Below are positions 35,510 through 48,335 of a DNA stretch of 64,000 nt, one piece after another. The notes beneath the pieces were generated by a model. That model saw only the letters and a program-made list of their open reading frames with translations. It was not told where the DNA came from and did no database searches. How positions within the stretch are numbered: position 1 is the stretch's first letter; every line of letters begins with the position of its first letter. The DNA comes from Tanypteryx hageni (taxonomy: Eukaryota; Arthropoda; Insecta; Odonata; Petaluridae), in contig CM054116.1 in assembly GCA_028673005.1 (NCBI GenBank), positions 83,402,572 through 83,466,571 on the forward strand, in the 5' to 3' direction. The position numbers were made by a program, and so were the translations under genes.

Positions 35510-36060
35510 ATAAGAGAGAGAGAGAGGTTTGGGGCAGAGGTGAATGTTTTAGCGTGGGCGGGGGAGTGAAGGAAGAAAAAAGAGGAAGAGGATGAGGTCG
35601 ATGTGGGCGGAGGCAGGTAGAAGAGATAACGGGGGTGTGGAGGCGGCGTGGAGAGAGGTTGGAAGAGAGAGAGAGTGGAATAGAGAGAGAGGTTAAAAAT
35701 TCTATCGATGGAACAGGGCTGCTGACAGAGGCTTGGGGATGAGCGGATGAGTATTTTTTCCACCTTTTTTTCGGCCCTGCATGTTAGCGGAGGATGTTAC
35801 GTGTTGGGAGGGGAATGCTGGAGTGAGGGAGATAGAGAGAGAGGGAGGAAGGGAGGTGGAGTTGGCGAGTATGGCATAGTGCATGGTAAGTACAAGGGGA
35901 AACGGTAGGGGGAAATGGAGGAGGGGGATAGAGGACTAAGAGAGAGAGAGAAGAAGGTAAGAGAGATAGAAGGTTGGAAAATGGTTATGGAGGTGGAAGA
36001 AGGGGGATGATGGGGGAGTTGGGGGGTGGGAGGAGGTGGAGGGTAGAGGGAGGGGTTGCG
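35510..36060. repeat. Polypurine (GA/GGA-rich) tract
   Basis: Plus strand purine-rich with (GA)n runs at about 35,514-35,525 and 35,665-35,695 and GGGAGG-rich sequence from 35,820. Minus frames of 140-156 codons are Ser/Pro/Leu-rich artefacts. A CT-rich (TC)n run follows at 36,174-36,190. Confidence 0.75.
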
Positions 36061-36229
36061 GACCTGCGCAGATCCAGAACGTGGGCGTTTTTTCGACGTC
36101 GCCCTTTGAACTGCTCGGATTTCCACTGCACGCCATGCCGAGAAGGTTTCATCAGAAGCTATATGCCTGCACTCCCTCTCTCTCTCTCTCGCTTTGCCTC
36201 GCTCGCTATCTCTCGCTGAATTTTTAAAG

Positions 36230-37228
36230 AAGTCGTTGAAAACTCGGTGGGGTGAATTAAGGGACATATATTAGAGGCGAAGAAACGGTTATCGCGAGCT
36301 TTTTACGGTCTCTCTCTCAAGAAGTACGATGGCCTGTGGGCCCGTTATAACGTTGATTAAAACAAATAGCATCGACTCGCGTGCATTTTTTATACGCGGT
36401 CATAAAAATCCGCGCCGTAATCTGTTTTGAGGCGTCTCTTAATTAATCTCGGTCCGCGTATCTGGGCGATTTTTGTTTCTGGTTAATGAAAAAATATGGG
36501 ATGGAATTATCGTCATCGCCTGTGAATGGCTTCAAATTGATGGGGCGATATTTTATCGTAGCGGTAATTCCTTAGTGAATTAAAGTCTTAAAAGATGACG
36601 TTTAGTTCATAGTCGTTGAGGCGGAATTCACCAGATATACATAGGAAACATTTGATCCACCTTGTCCAAATTCACACTTATACGAGTGAAAATTTACAGT
36701 TTAGATTAATATGGCAGTTTTTTTATCGGAATTCCAAATAATGCGTGAATTGGCATACCGTGGGCAATGCGAAAAAGATCTAATGAGATTTTCAATAGGA
36801 CCGCATCTGTAACACATTTTCTTTGCATTTATGGTGGAATCCGTTCAAATCCTTTGTCATCCGTCTCGCATAGCCTTCTTTAAATAAATATTTTTGATTC
36901 GGATACATCTGTTTAACTGCAGTGCGTGGAACACACGGCATCTACGTATAAGGCACTTTGCACGACTGGTAATCAATGCAAGTTAGCTGCTTAGTGAAAG
37001 AAAGAAAGAAAAATATAACATGAATGCAGCGCGAACAAAATAAGTCTACAGCGAAAACTTTGAGTTGCTGGAACGGCAATTAGGCGTTGTTATTATCCTT
37101 CGACAAGTGCGTTTTCTGGGAAAACAAAAGTAATCGTGGAATACAACTCAAGTGCGAGCGAGAATGACAACGAGGCTGCAACATATTTGGTGTACACTCT
37201 GCTAATTTATTGCTTTTGATGTATACAA
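36230..37228. other. No gene recognised
   Basis: AT-rich; nothing recognised. Confidence 0.45.
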
Positions 37229-37236
37229 GGTATAAT

Positions 37237-37378
37237 CAGGGCTCGACAAATACGGTCGCCCGATCGCCAGTAGCGAGTTGATATTACCAACTGGCAACCA
37301 GATACGACCAGTTAATGGAGGTGGCGAATACAATTTTTCATCTGGCGAGTAGGATTTGGCATAATTTGTCGAGCCCTG
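37237..37378. mobile_element. Short hAT-type MITE with perfect 15-bp termini
   Basis: A 142-bp element. Left end CAGGGCTCGACAAAT and right end ATTTGTCGAGCCCTG are perfect inverted repeats. Flanking 8-mers GGTATAAT (37,229-37,236) and GGTATAAC (37,379-37,386) match at 7 of 8. The interior has a second pair of inverted words (TACTCGCC-like near each end), so the whole unit could fold. Non-coding. Confidence 0.92.
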
Positions 37379-37386
37379 GGTATAAC

Positions 37387-38500
37387 TACGTAGAACGGCG
37401 ATAATAACCATTTAAATAGGAAAACAGAAAAAACTCCATTAAATTCATTAAACGAGAGCTTTTTTATGGTTTAAAAGGAAAGAATAATGTAAATTCTTCG
37501 ATTCGTAAAATCAATGAATATTAGATATATATGCATCGTGTAAGTTTTGTCAGTCTAAACTTCACAAGATTAGATAATTAAAACTTTACGTAGGCACCTG
37601 AAAGGACTATTTTCAAAATGCATCTAAACGTTACGGAGAATACTGAAGAGATAATTAATAAATAAAATCTAAACACATCATTCGGTATTTTAAAACGTAT
37701 GGAAAAAATACAACATAAAATGTTTTTAATTTTATCCAAAAATAATCAAATACTAACCCATTTCGGTAATATGAAAAACATTTTAAAAGTGACTCCAGTT
37801 AGATCTACTAAATTGGTCATCAATAACTTTATTCCATAATAAATCGGATGATTTTTCCCATACTTATAAAAACATTTAATTATACTTAAATAGCGCTACA
37901 TAAAATACATCACAAAAATCAACATAAACGCGCGATGTACTGTAAAGTCTAAAGTAACACGATACACAAAACAGTTGTAGCCATACTCATTTGTAATTCA
38001 ACTATTATAAATATCACTTATTAATAGTTAACTCGAGCCAAAACTTTAGATCGCTATTTCATTCTTGATTGTCATGAGATGCTACTCATTATTTATTCTC
38101 AAGTAGAATGACTTTTCCCAGAAAATCATGACTGAACTTGACAAACATAGATCGCGCTCTGTTCATTGGATATGTCTAATCCATATCTTTATAAATATAT
38201 ATTTCATATATTGTTTGCCAAAGCAAAGATAAAAATTGAAATTCAGACAATTTTACAAGCAATCCAAACCATCATATCGATAAGTTTTTCCTCTTTCGCG
38301 AGATGGCATTCCTTCCGTAAAATCAGTCTAGTACTTTTATCCCGTTTCGCAAAAATCAACCAAGCCGTTCACCATATCCCAATTCTCTTTCATCGCATCC
38401 GCCAACATTTTTCTTCGTTAGGGAATTTTCCCGTTTCGTTTCCCCGTTCCTTTTCCCTCCGTTCCTTATTTTCCCTACCGCCGTCTCCTATTTCAGCCAC
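37387..38500. other. No gene recognised
   Basis: AT-rich to about 38,360, then increasingly pyrimidine-rich towards the promoter region at 39.2 kb. Confidence 0.45.
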
Positions 38501-38985
38501 CCCGAATTATTTTCCTCCAAGTCCTCCACTCCACGCGTGAACTCTCTCCTCCTCTCAACACATTTTCCCTATCCGCATTTCCCCCCTACCTTTACCGTCT
38601 GAATTCTTCCGCGCACCACCCATTTTCCTCGCCTCTCATTTGCCTATTTTTCTTCCTCGCTCCGCACATCCAGCCGTCAAAATGGCCGATGCCACGGAGA
38701 GGAGAACTTCCACACACACACACACGAGCGCGTTAAAAACACCCCTACCATACACCCCACCTCCCCCTCCTCCTTCCTCTCTACTCCCCCTCTCACCTCC
38801 TTTTCATCTACCCCCCCTCGCCATGCGTTTAATCCTCCTCCCTCCTCCCACACACATACGCGCGCTCTCCCATCTCTTTACACGCCCCCCTTCTCCCCTT
38901 CCCACCCTCCCTTCCGCACGCGCTCCCTCCCCCACCCCTGCTCCCTTTCCGGGGGACACTCCCCCTTCCATCGGACACGGAGAGA
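38500..38985. repeat. Pyrimidine-rich tract upstream of promoter
   Basis: C/T-rich plus strand (CTCCTCTC, CCCCCTCC) with an ACACACACAC run near 38,712-38,724. CpG content rises towards its right end. A 161-codon plus frame here is Pro/Ser-rich and ends at 39,125, upstream of the TATA box, so it is unlikely to be coding. Confidence 0.6.
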
Positions 38986-39205
38986 CGGGATTCGCAGACC
39001 CAAAGCGCTTGCGTGTGCGATCGATCGATGTTTTTCTCCGTCGCCGGCCGGCCTCCACCCCCGCGCGGGGGCAGTCGGAGCGGCGGAAGCTCTGGTGGAC
39101 GTCAGGGGTGGCATCCACCGGCTAAATAACACGCGCGGAAGACGGTCGAAGTCACCCCGCGAAAACGTAACGTCTCCTCCCGAGGACCCTCGACCGGGGC
39201 AGGCG

Positions 39206-39213
39206 TATAAAAG
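39206..39213 (+). promoter_or_regulatory. TATA box of the 39.4-kb gene
   Basis: TATAAAAG in a CpG-rich stretch. An RNA start 25-30 bp downstream (about 39,237-39,243) would leave a 5' leader of roughly 170 nt before the ATG at 39,410. The spacing and GC-rich setting fit a real core promoter, but no initiator match is obvious. Confidence 0.6.
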
Positions 39214-39409
39214 GGAGAGTGGAACTTTTTTGCCCGCCGTGAGGACACCTTCCTCCGAAGCCGCTGTTGTTGTACTCCCCTCGCGCCGCTTCCCCAACCC
39301 TCCCGCAAGATACTCTTCCTTCCTCACGGCACCGCCGTGGGGCCTTGCCTCCCTCAACGTTTCTACGCCCCCCGCCACGACGCTGTTCCCACCGGGCCTC
39401 GAGGGGGCC

Positions 39410-39596
39410 ATGTCGGCCGCCGTCGGACCGCCGCCGCCCTTGCCCCCGGCCGCGGGGGGCAGGGGCGCGGCCGGGGGCGGGAAGGGAGGCGTGGAAGCCG
39501 CCGGGGGTCTTATGGGCGGCGCCGCGGGACCGACCCCACAGCCTCCGGGTCCTGACGTCCTGTTGGCACTGCTCTCCCGGAACAAGTCACTCGAGG
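39410..39596 (+). CDS. Candidate first coding exon, protein not recognised
   Basis: The frame from ATG 39,410 gives 62 codons plus one base: MSAAVGPPPPLPPAAGG at the start, a Gly/Ala-rich middle with a GGLMGGAAG segment, then PDVLLALLSRNKSLE. The end is CTCGAGG followed by GTAAGT at 39,597, a near-perfect splice donor, so the exon stops in phase 1. The spacing of hydrophobic residues in the last 15 could start a coiled coil or helix. I chose this ATG because it is the first in frame downstream of the TATA box, with G at -3. The frame is open upstream to another ATG at 39,095, but that lies before the TATA box. The region is CpG-rich, unlike the surrounding DNA. I do not recognise the family, and no second exon can be assigned in the remaining 24 kb, so the first intron may be very long. 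A chance open frame in GC-rich DNA remains possible. Confidence 0.55.
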
Positions 39597-42500
39597 GTAA
39601 GTGGAAGTATTTTTTTTAAAGAGAAGGATATTTTAAAGTGAGCGGTCGAAGAGGAATGCGAGTGTGAGATTATGTGTGTATTTTTGGGGAAGGGTGGTGG
39701 GTCTATAAGAGGAAGGGGGAGGGTGTTGGTGCCGAAGGGTGGGGAAAGGTGGGAGGAGGGTGTGGGGGAAGAAGTGTTCCCGCCTTGGAAGATATCGAAA
39801 CGGAACTAATTAAAGTCGAGGAATGTGGTGAGTTTGACGTCCCTCCGTCTTTTTGCCTCGTCCTTGCTTTAACGTCTATGATCGATAGTGCCGTGGATAC
39901 AGTCTTTTAGATAGTTTTCATATTTAGGAATTCTTAGGACTGTTAAATTGTTATTATTAGAAGAGAACATGATTGATATTTTTGGAGAGAGTGGAAATCG
40001 CGGCTCTACTATTTTCTGGGTATACCTGGCACTCCATCGATTAGCAAGTTCACATCTGGTGCGTAAAAACCGTGGAAACCTCGAAAAACGAAATCTGGTA
40101 GGAATTTCAGAAGAAGGCGAAGATTGCGATCGTTAGGCGAGTTGAGGCTCATGCTCAAGAAATTACGCAAGATGGGTTTGATTTTCTATATCTGTAAAAT
40201 TTCCTCCTTTTTAATTAAAACATACTCCGTAATTAAATAGTATATATGGGAATTTAACAAGGATTTCAATTACCATAGTTAAGAAAGTTTGTGCCTGAAT
40301 TCCAAATTTTGCGCTGATGGTACGTTTATTTAGTACGGTGGTCTTTTCTAGAAGTTATTCCTTTTCTGCAGAAAGAAAATACTTCCAAGTCCAATTTATG
40401 GTACTTATTTATATTAATTTATCTTATGAAAAGTAATTTTCCGTTAATTTCCTTGTCATGCGTAATATATTAGTTAAACCTTCAGACAATTAGCGAGAAC
40501 AGATGGATAGAACAGAGTGAATAGTAAGAAGTCGAAGAATGTTGTGTATGTTCGCTTATTTTCGACTAAAATTCGAAATAATAATCAGGAGATAACTACT
40601 ATAATCTATCTCTAAAGCTTAGGTTCACAAATTGGTGATCGCAAGCACTGCTGCGCTATTCGACAGTGTGACGGTGCCCTTCCGCTATACTTAAAATTTC
40701 GCTATTGAGCACAAGGGATTTATTTTTAATTAATTTTATTGCTAAACATCAAAACATATTAGCAATGACTTTTTACATTGATTTGTTTTGCAAATGTATA
40801 GCGGTTATCGCTTGATATTATAGAAAATATATTGATGTTTCTCGTATTAAAAAGGTTGCGAAACCATACTTTCAATTTTCTACTTATTTTCACGACTGTT
40901 TGTCAATGTAGTTTCTCAAGAAAATTGAGTTTCTATTTGCAATATTAAGCCCCTTTCCCTCATAGATGACTGTTTTATAACAAGCACTAAATATCATATG
41001 ACCAGCTTGATATCATTAAAATGCATCAAATAAAAATACAGTAATAATGACGTAATCTCCGAATAATATTTCTCCAATAAAATTTGGAGGTTAAGTGGAA
41101 TTAAAGTACGGTCTCGTTATTCAGCACTCTTGATTCAAGATGGCGAAATGAATATAATCGACCAACTTACATCACATTTTCTGTGCGTGGTAGAATTGTA
41201 CATCGGTATTCTTAATATATAACTCTTTACATTGAAAACATAGATTCGAAGAAGTCCTTAAAAATATACTTACTGTTGAAGATGACAGGCAAATAATATA
41301 TGTCAATATGGCCTAGGATTCATAGGTGCAATAAAATGGGTATATGTGTTTGTGCGATAATATACTGTCAATGAAACGAGAATCGGTAATCAAATTTAAA
41401 AACCGAATCTCATGAAATAAACTCCACATTATTGAAATTGGTTTTTATCGTTATCCTGATTCGATAAGTACATTTTTAAATCAAAATTATATGGCTAAGA
41501 AATCGCAGTTGTCTTCGAAGGAAAAACATCACAGCATAAAATTGTGAAATGTAAGTTTAATCTGCAATTTTATCAGAAATTTCGGAAGATAAAACCTACA
41601 CCGCTGCGTGCCCTTCGATAAAACATGATAATGACGACACATATTGAGCGAGTTAAAATGTAATTACCGACTCATTTATTTCAGAAAAAAGGCAAAATTT
41701 GCATAATTTAAAATATGATCTATGGCATTATTTTCGATCGATAAATTTAAAAAATTAACTTCAATGTTGTGCACCAACAAAATGATAATTAATATATCGA
41801 TATAAAATCAACGAGATATGCACATCAAGTTTGCATTATTGATTTTTGGTAATATTTACAGTTTCAAAATATAATATTTTTATTATAGCTAAAAGGTTGT
41901 ATATATGTATTTTAGATTTCAGTATTATCAAATTTTTTATAGAATAATATAAGCACTCCCAGGTCCAAAACTACATTCAAATTTCTCAAAACCGTCGAAT
42001 ATCTACATAAAAGAAACAATCAGGTATGAAACAAATAAGGATAACTCTACATGCAACTGACTTATACATTATACGCTCGCTTAATATTATCTCTAGCACA
42101 ACACAATATCGTACTTAAAAAATAAATCTATCATGCAATAACTAGCTAGAGGTTTGGTAACAGCATATATAGCATGGAATTGGGAACAAGATAGAAAAAA
42201 ATTAATTTTGTTAATTTACAAGCTGCTGTACCTTTATTTTTCATTCATTCTCGAGCCGTATTGACACGACCGGCTCTGGTGGCTATCGTTTTATGTCTCC
42301 AAATGTTAATGTCGCAATTCTGAATCATGCTCTGAGCAGGAATGTGATTCTTTTATTGGTTAGAAAGATCTTTGTAAAAGAGCGAGATGTCTAAGATTCC
42401 CAATGAAAATAAAGAAACATAAACCAACTAATGTCGTGTTAAGTTTGGGGAAATTATGCAAATAAATACCGTTAGCGATGAAATTTCGTTAACAATATTT

Positions 42501-42911
42501 ACTTCTAAAATTGCATCCTACTAAATCGTTTTAAATCGACTGAAATTCGATTGAATGGGTTACTGAAACTACTACATAGTATTTCTTGAATTGTTTTAAG
42601 TACTTCATTGATTATGACAACAGCATTAGCAAAAAGGCAAAGGAAATATTTCATGCTGCTGATTTTATGCCAAGCATAACTATAATCAAATAAGATCATG
42701 GATTAACACGAAAAAGAGGCGTCATGCTGTTATGGTAGCACTGCAAGGGGCCTTTTTCACGCTTTTTAACTATAAGCCACTTGGCATATATTTTGATAGT
42801 TTTTATCATAATAGAAGAGAAACTTATGTTTATTTATCTTTGGATTATATCCTTCAAGTCAATCAAATTTTATAAAAGCTCCTTCCGTCTCCCACTTTAT
42901 TTTTTCTTTTG
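39597..42911. other. Presumed intron or intergenic DNA, nothing recognised
   Basis: Begins with the GTAAGT donor and a G-rich stretch (to about 39,780), then becomes AT-rich with no open frame of interest. A Tigger-like word (GTCTCGTTATTCAGCACTC, about 41,110) has no partner. Confidence 0.45.
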
Positions 42912-42919
42912 TTCTATAG

Positions 42920-43181
42920 CAACGCTTCCCAAATTTTATGGATCTGCGACTCCCTTTTAAGGCGTTATAATTTATTGCCATCACAAACCCATTATCTTCG
43001 AAGTTTACAGCCGTCCGCGCTTGCGGTAATACCATTGCCTTATAATAACACAAAAATAAAAAATGCCAAAAATTCCACAACAGTTTTTTAAAAAATCGAA
43101 ACTGATATACATCCTTGAAATTCACCGATAAACCTTTTGCATATCCTGAGTGGGTAGCGACCCAAAATTTGAGTTTCTTTG
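42920..43181. mobile_element. hAT-type MITE (262 bp)
   Basis: Left end CAACGCTTCCCAAATTTT and right end (reverse complement) CAAAGAAACTCAAATTTT share the CAA start and CAAATTTT core. Subterminal TGGATCTGCGACTC and TGGGTCGCTACCC also pair. Flanking 8-mers TTCTATAG (42,912-42,919) and CTCTACAG (43,182-43,189) match at 6 of 8. It resembles the ends of the 15,077 element. A 123-codon minus frame across it is not taken as coding. Confidence 0.72.
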
Positions 43182-44989
43182 CTCTACAGGACGAAATACA
43201 ACTGTGGTTTTCCTTCAAAAGTATATTCACTCTTCTAATTAAACCTAAACAAAGTGCCGTAAATTACAGAGCTTCTTTTTCCTACTCATTCATAAGTCAC
43301 ATCTTTTGTGTTTTTATTTAAATTATCTGCATTGATTGATGGTTCTTGCATTCAATGCTCGAGTTTCCGTTAAAAGTGAGAACAACTAACACGCACTGGA
43401 CATAGAATAATTCTTCTTTTGACAGTGCGAAAGGGCTTCATTCACTTCCATACAATTTTTTCCTAGTGCTCTACGCCCGTCTTCCTCATTTTGATTATCA
43501 ATGCATTGATAATTGATGGAAGAACCCTTTTCCTTCACGCTCTTTGTGATAATTTGCTCCGACACTTGAAATGCGCATGAATGTCACATAGTTCTCGTAA
43601 TAAAATTGAATTTTAGGCATTTTTCTTGTTATGGCTAAGTTACCAAACCCATATTGCAGTTAATGAAAGCTGTGAGCAATAATTATAATTGGCAGAGTAA
43701 TTTTACTCAATACACACTTTTTCATAATTGTCTTATTCTTATGGATTTGGTATGTTGATTGCCTCTCGCAGAATGAAATGAATGTTTTGGTCAGGTTCTC
43801 TATCAGAATCAGAATTGTCATTAAGTTTTTGAATTTTACTTTATTAACGAACTGTTTCTTCGCAATGTACCTTTCGTCTTATACAATGACGGATAAAAAG
43901 AGAGCTCAGCTTGAGATTGTTTATATATCGTAATTAGAATTTTCAATGCTTGCTGAGAATCTCGTATCAAGGCCAACTCTTCGAATGCACCCAGTAGCTG
44001 TCACCTTTTTGTACACTAATGACAGATTTGCCTGAGATACACGAAATTTTTATTCCATCATCAATCACGTTTTCATTCATACAAATACGCTCAAATAAGA
44101 TCGAGGGGCAATTGAAAAAGTTCTGATAGTGAAGTACTAACGATCAAATGAGTTAAAAATAAGTAGGTTTCATAAATGCGTTGTAATGAATCAGATTCTG
44201 AATCCTGCTGTATGGTATTGAAATCGAAGACGAGTTATCAGGATTTTAATGATGGCCTATAATTGATGGAAAGAGTGCGAGTCATTTGAATAGGTCTAAT
44301 TGCCATCTCTTCTGAAGAGAGGATATGTTGGAGCTATTTATTGTTTCGGAAGTCTTTTTCATAAAAATACAGATTTAGAACGCATTCGAAAAACAATTCT
44401 TCGAAAAAGAGAACAAAATCTTCAAACGACAATTTTTTTAAAGCAATCCATCTAAAAACTACTCAACCCAACTAACTGGCAACAAGTTCGAGCAGACTGA
44501 TAATATTTGTTATTGTTAACGTGGTAATGCCCACAACATTAGTTATTAAATGACATATCTTTTAATAATTTCAAAAGTTCATAAATATTAACGCTGGAAT
44601 ATCGCTTGCCATCAAGCAGAAATATATACCCTAAAAACATTCACTACAAAACACAAACTGCTTTTGCTTAGAGAGGAGGCTTAAAAATAAGATGAGAAGG
44701 AAAAATAATATATTTCAACCCTTCCTGAATTCCACGTCTTTGACGACATAATCAACAGGAAAACACGCAACCAAATCGACATCGTAATATTTGTCCTCCG
44801 GATATGTCATTATGTTTCACTTGTACCATTTGTCCTTTGTATTCCCCCTCCCCTTTTGCCAAACACTTTCGACACAGACGCTTCACAAGATCGTCCCTTG
44901 TTCTCTTTCTCCCTTTTCCCTCTCTCCCACCAACTCCCTTTAGATGCATAAAGTATACTTTAACTACGCTTTCATTCTGCAACCTTAGA

Positions 44990-45270
44990 AATGCGCGCTT
45001 TTGATGGACCGCTTTGGCGTACGCAGGGCGACGGATGCTGAAGGGGAGAAAGGGGCGCGGTCCTAAGAGAAACGGAAAGCCCCGCGCACGTGACCACTCA
45101 TTTTCGACAATGGCTGCTTTCATCTCTCGACTTCCCCGCACGCACCCAGGGTGCGCCAAAGAGGCACGGGCCGCGGGGCGCACGCCCCTTCCCCGCTCTT
45201 ATCTCCGGCCACGGCGGTTGTCGCAGATTACCTCCCCGTGGACAAACATTAAGCCACGGACAGTACACTG
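44990..45270. promoter_or_regulatory. CpG-rich patch with E-box
   Basis: A GC-rich island in AT-rich DNA with many CpGs and a palindromic E-box CACGTGAC (core CACGTG at 45,087-45,092), the site type used by USF/MITF-class bHLH factors. Followed by GACAATGGCTGCTTTCATC. It could be a promoter, but no exon with a convincing splice site follows on either strand. Confidence 0.3.
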
Positions 45271-47929
45271 GTGCCTCCCTTTCGGGATGGGACATGAAAA
45301 GGAATCCATATCGAAAATAATTATCCTTAGAAAGAACCCTTGGGAGCAGAAAATTGACGTTCCCTCCCTCTTTTCCATCCTTCCCCTTCTTCTAACGTCC
45401 TCGTCCCCCTTCCTATCCTTCCGAGGTTTCGCCTGGCATATTTTTTGGTTAATTTTCATTCGGTTCATGCTCTTTTGAGTCTACAGCTGTCCTCACGTGA
45501 ACTACTTCCTCGGTTAAAATTACATTCACTGCCGCAATCTTTTGTTTATATATTCTCGGGATCGAAAGTCGCTGTTTTCGATATTGCTGTGGCTAAAATT
45601 ATGAGACTTCTTTATATTTTTGTGTTTTTCCAGCAGTGCATAAATAGTAATAGCGTTGAAGAAAAGGGAATTAATTGTAAGAATGATTCATGGTTGAAAT
45701 GATACGTTATGACCATTATTATAACAACATATTTTTGACATGCACTGATAAAATGTCTAAGCTCGAAGGGCCCATATTATGTTTTGATTCTCGCCACTAT
45801 CATTTGCCTTACGTATACTTGCAAGCGTTGAAATCTCTTACAAAACTAAATTTATTAATTCGATTAGTTTAATATTATTCAAGTTTTCAAAAAAGCCTTT
45901 GAATACGTTTTCGTTTTATCTAAAACTGATATTACTGAATACTGTTGAAATAAATATTCAATTTGAAATTTTTTCGATAAAAAAGATAACGGTTACTTAT
46001 ACATCTTCGTGTAAATTTTCCGTAAAACATAGTCAAATTATATAGGTCTGACTTTTGCATTCTTATGGACATAATAATAAAAAATCTGAAAGAGGAGAAA
46101 AATTCTGATATTGACCAGAATTTATCTCCTTCTCTCAGTTAATTTGTTCAAACCAGGCGTATTATTTCACCTAGACCTTCCACCGTTTAACACGATAAAC
46201 GCTTGTATAGAATGTCAGAAAATTAGGGGTTTATATTCTAAACAGTATGAATAATCATTAACGCTTCACTGTCATCATTAAGCCAAGCAGGAATATTTCT
46301 TAATGCAATATTCGTTCTACCGTTTTCGACATAGAAAGAATTAATTTTCAAGTAAGTTTCTCTCATCCTTCGCGATAAAATAAACGTAGCTCATAAACTT
46401 GGAGTATATATCATTTCCTTGAAATTTATGGCTACAGTTTCCCCAATCGCGCATTATGGATGCTGAGGGACATAGTAAATCAAAAGACGTTCCCAAGAGA
46501 TAGCGTGTGGCTGGTGGTTCCCAGTCCACAGTGTTCTTCTTCGAATGTCAGGCACGGCGTCACCGTGGGAGATTTCCCCTCCGATATAATTGCATTAGGG
46601 TACTTTCAGCAGATGAATGAATAAGATTATCTTGACAGTGAGGGATGTATATTTGAAACATGACCGAAGGTAACTTTCCCGGAAAACATTGAAAATTTTC
46701 GGGGAAAAAATAGCACCAAGTATCAGGTACTACTCGCTTTACCGAGATCATTTACGCAAACATAAGTTTTGCTTAAGCGTTGAAATAAAAATTATTGAGA
46801 GCTTTCGTAAGATTCGCAGAATTTTGCAATAAAAGTATACTAAAAATCGTTTCACTAATTCGCTGTTCCATTGATCCTATACATATTTTTTGACAAATTT
46901 CTCCGCAAGATATCCGTGATTTTTTTGTATTTCTAAAAATCTTTAAAAGAATAATTTCTTGTAGAACATACGTTTCCATTTTGTATTGTTAATCGAAGAC
47001 TCATTAGCAAATATACGTTGATAACATCGCAAAAAATCAAAAACTTCCTCCGTACACGATGGAAAGTTTAGATTTTTCATTTTTACGCATGCCAGCATAT
47101 AATGAACAGAAAAAGTAGCTGGATAAATCAGGATAAATATTCTGCCTACACCGGAATTAGAACGTTTCCATAGCAATATCACATTTGAGATGTAAATGGA
47201 TTATCTTTGGACGTTCCTCATGGTGGACATCTGTTGAGAAAGATTGTTACTAGCATTGCTAGCCCGACCTCCACGAGAAACACCTATTCTAAAACAGAAA
47301 AATTGGCCTGCCTCTGTGACAAAATATCCACTCGGCATGTGTAAGGACGGGTCCTATTCCCGGATTCCACTGCTAGTCTTAAATACGCTTGAGATTACAA
47401 AGTCCTGCTGTAACTCAAAGCACGTTAAAGCTTTCCAGGCGGCATCATCAAACTCTCCCGTACTTAATCGAATCAGCTATCCCTGGCAGAGAGACATAAA
47501 TTATTAAAGCCACCCATGAGATATAAAAAATAAGTAAATCCAATTTCCACGCGCAGCCACCTACCAGGCGCGCGTATAAAAAAAGAAGAAAACCGCCGGC
47601 CGAAAATTGGTACGGTTAAAGAGAGAGAGAGGAGATAGACAAAAAAAGACCATTCCCAAAAGAGTTGAGAGAGGAGCAGATATAATAGTGTATGCGCATG
47701 AAATTTGCATTAGTTGAGCTTGGTTAGAGAGGTCAACAACTGTTTCAACGAGGGCGATTGGACGGAAAAGAGGACGCCTCTGGGTGGGGGCGGGAGTGGG
47801 TGAAAAGCACGGTTGGGATGGGGGAAATGGAGGACGGCGAAGAGGAGGTGCAAAAAGTGAGTGGTAAGAGGAGATGGGTGCCGCAGCATCGAGAGGATGC
47901 TTCGCCCGTCCCGCCCTTCCATCCGAAGC

Positions 47930-48335
47930 GTAAATAAGGCGCCGTCAGCGGGAGGGACTGGCAAGAGGGCACTCAACCGGCCGTCGCCCGGGGCACGCGT
48001 CCTTACGCCCTCCCTCCCCTTTCCCCCGTACCCGAAAGAAGAACCGCCGCCACGCGACCGGCAACTCCCCTCCTCCTTTTTTTCGGCTTCCTCCCACCAC
48101 CTTACCTCAGCACTCTGCACGCAACGATCCCTCCTTCCACACTCCGTGACGGTCTTCCCCTTACGGTACCCTACATCCCTCCCTGCCCTACCACCACGCA
48201 CAAATGCACTTGCACACGATGCCATCTGCCGCGGGGCCTTTCTCCCCCTCCTCCTTCCTCCGGACCGGCGGTCGTCGCCGTCGCTGCCGCTTGCCGTACG
48301 AAAACCCTTCCCGAAACGCTCCCCTCTTTTCTCCC
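47930..48335. promoter_or_regulatory. CpG-rich patch
   Basis: GC- and CpG-rich stretch with long overlapping frames on both strands, embedded in AT-rich DNA. No TATA box, initiator or exon that I can support; listed as a possible promoter only. Confidence 0.25.

Noticed and set aside
41100..41160. Tigger-like word GTCTCGTTATTCAGCACTC
   Set aside because: No matching inverted end or TA-flanked boundary found within several kilobases.
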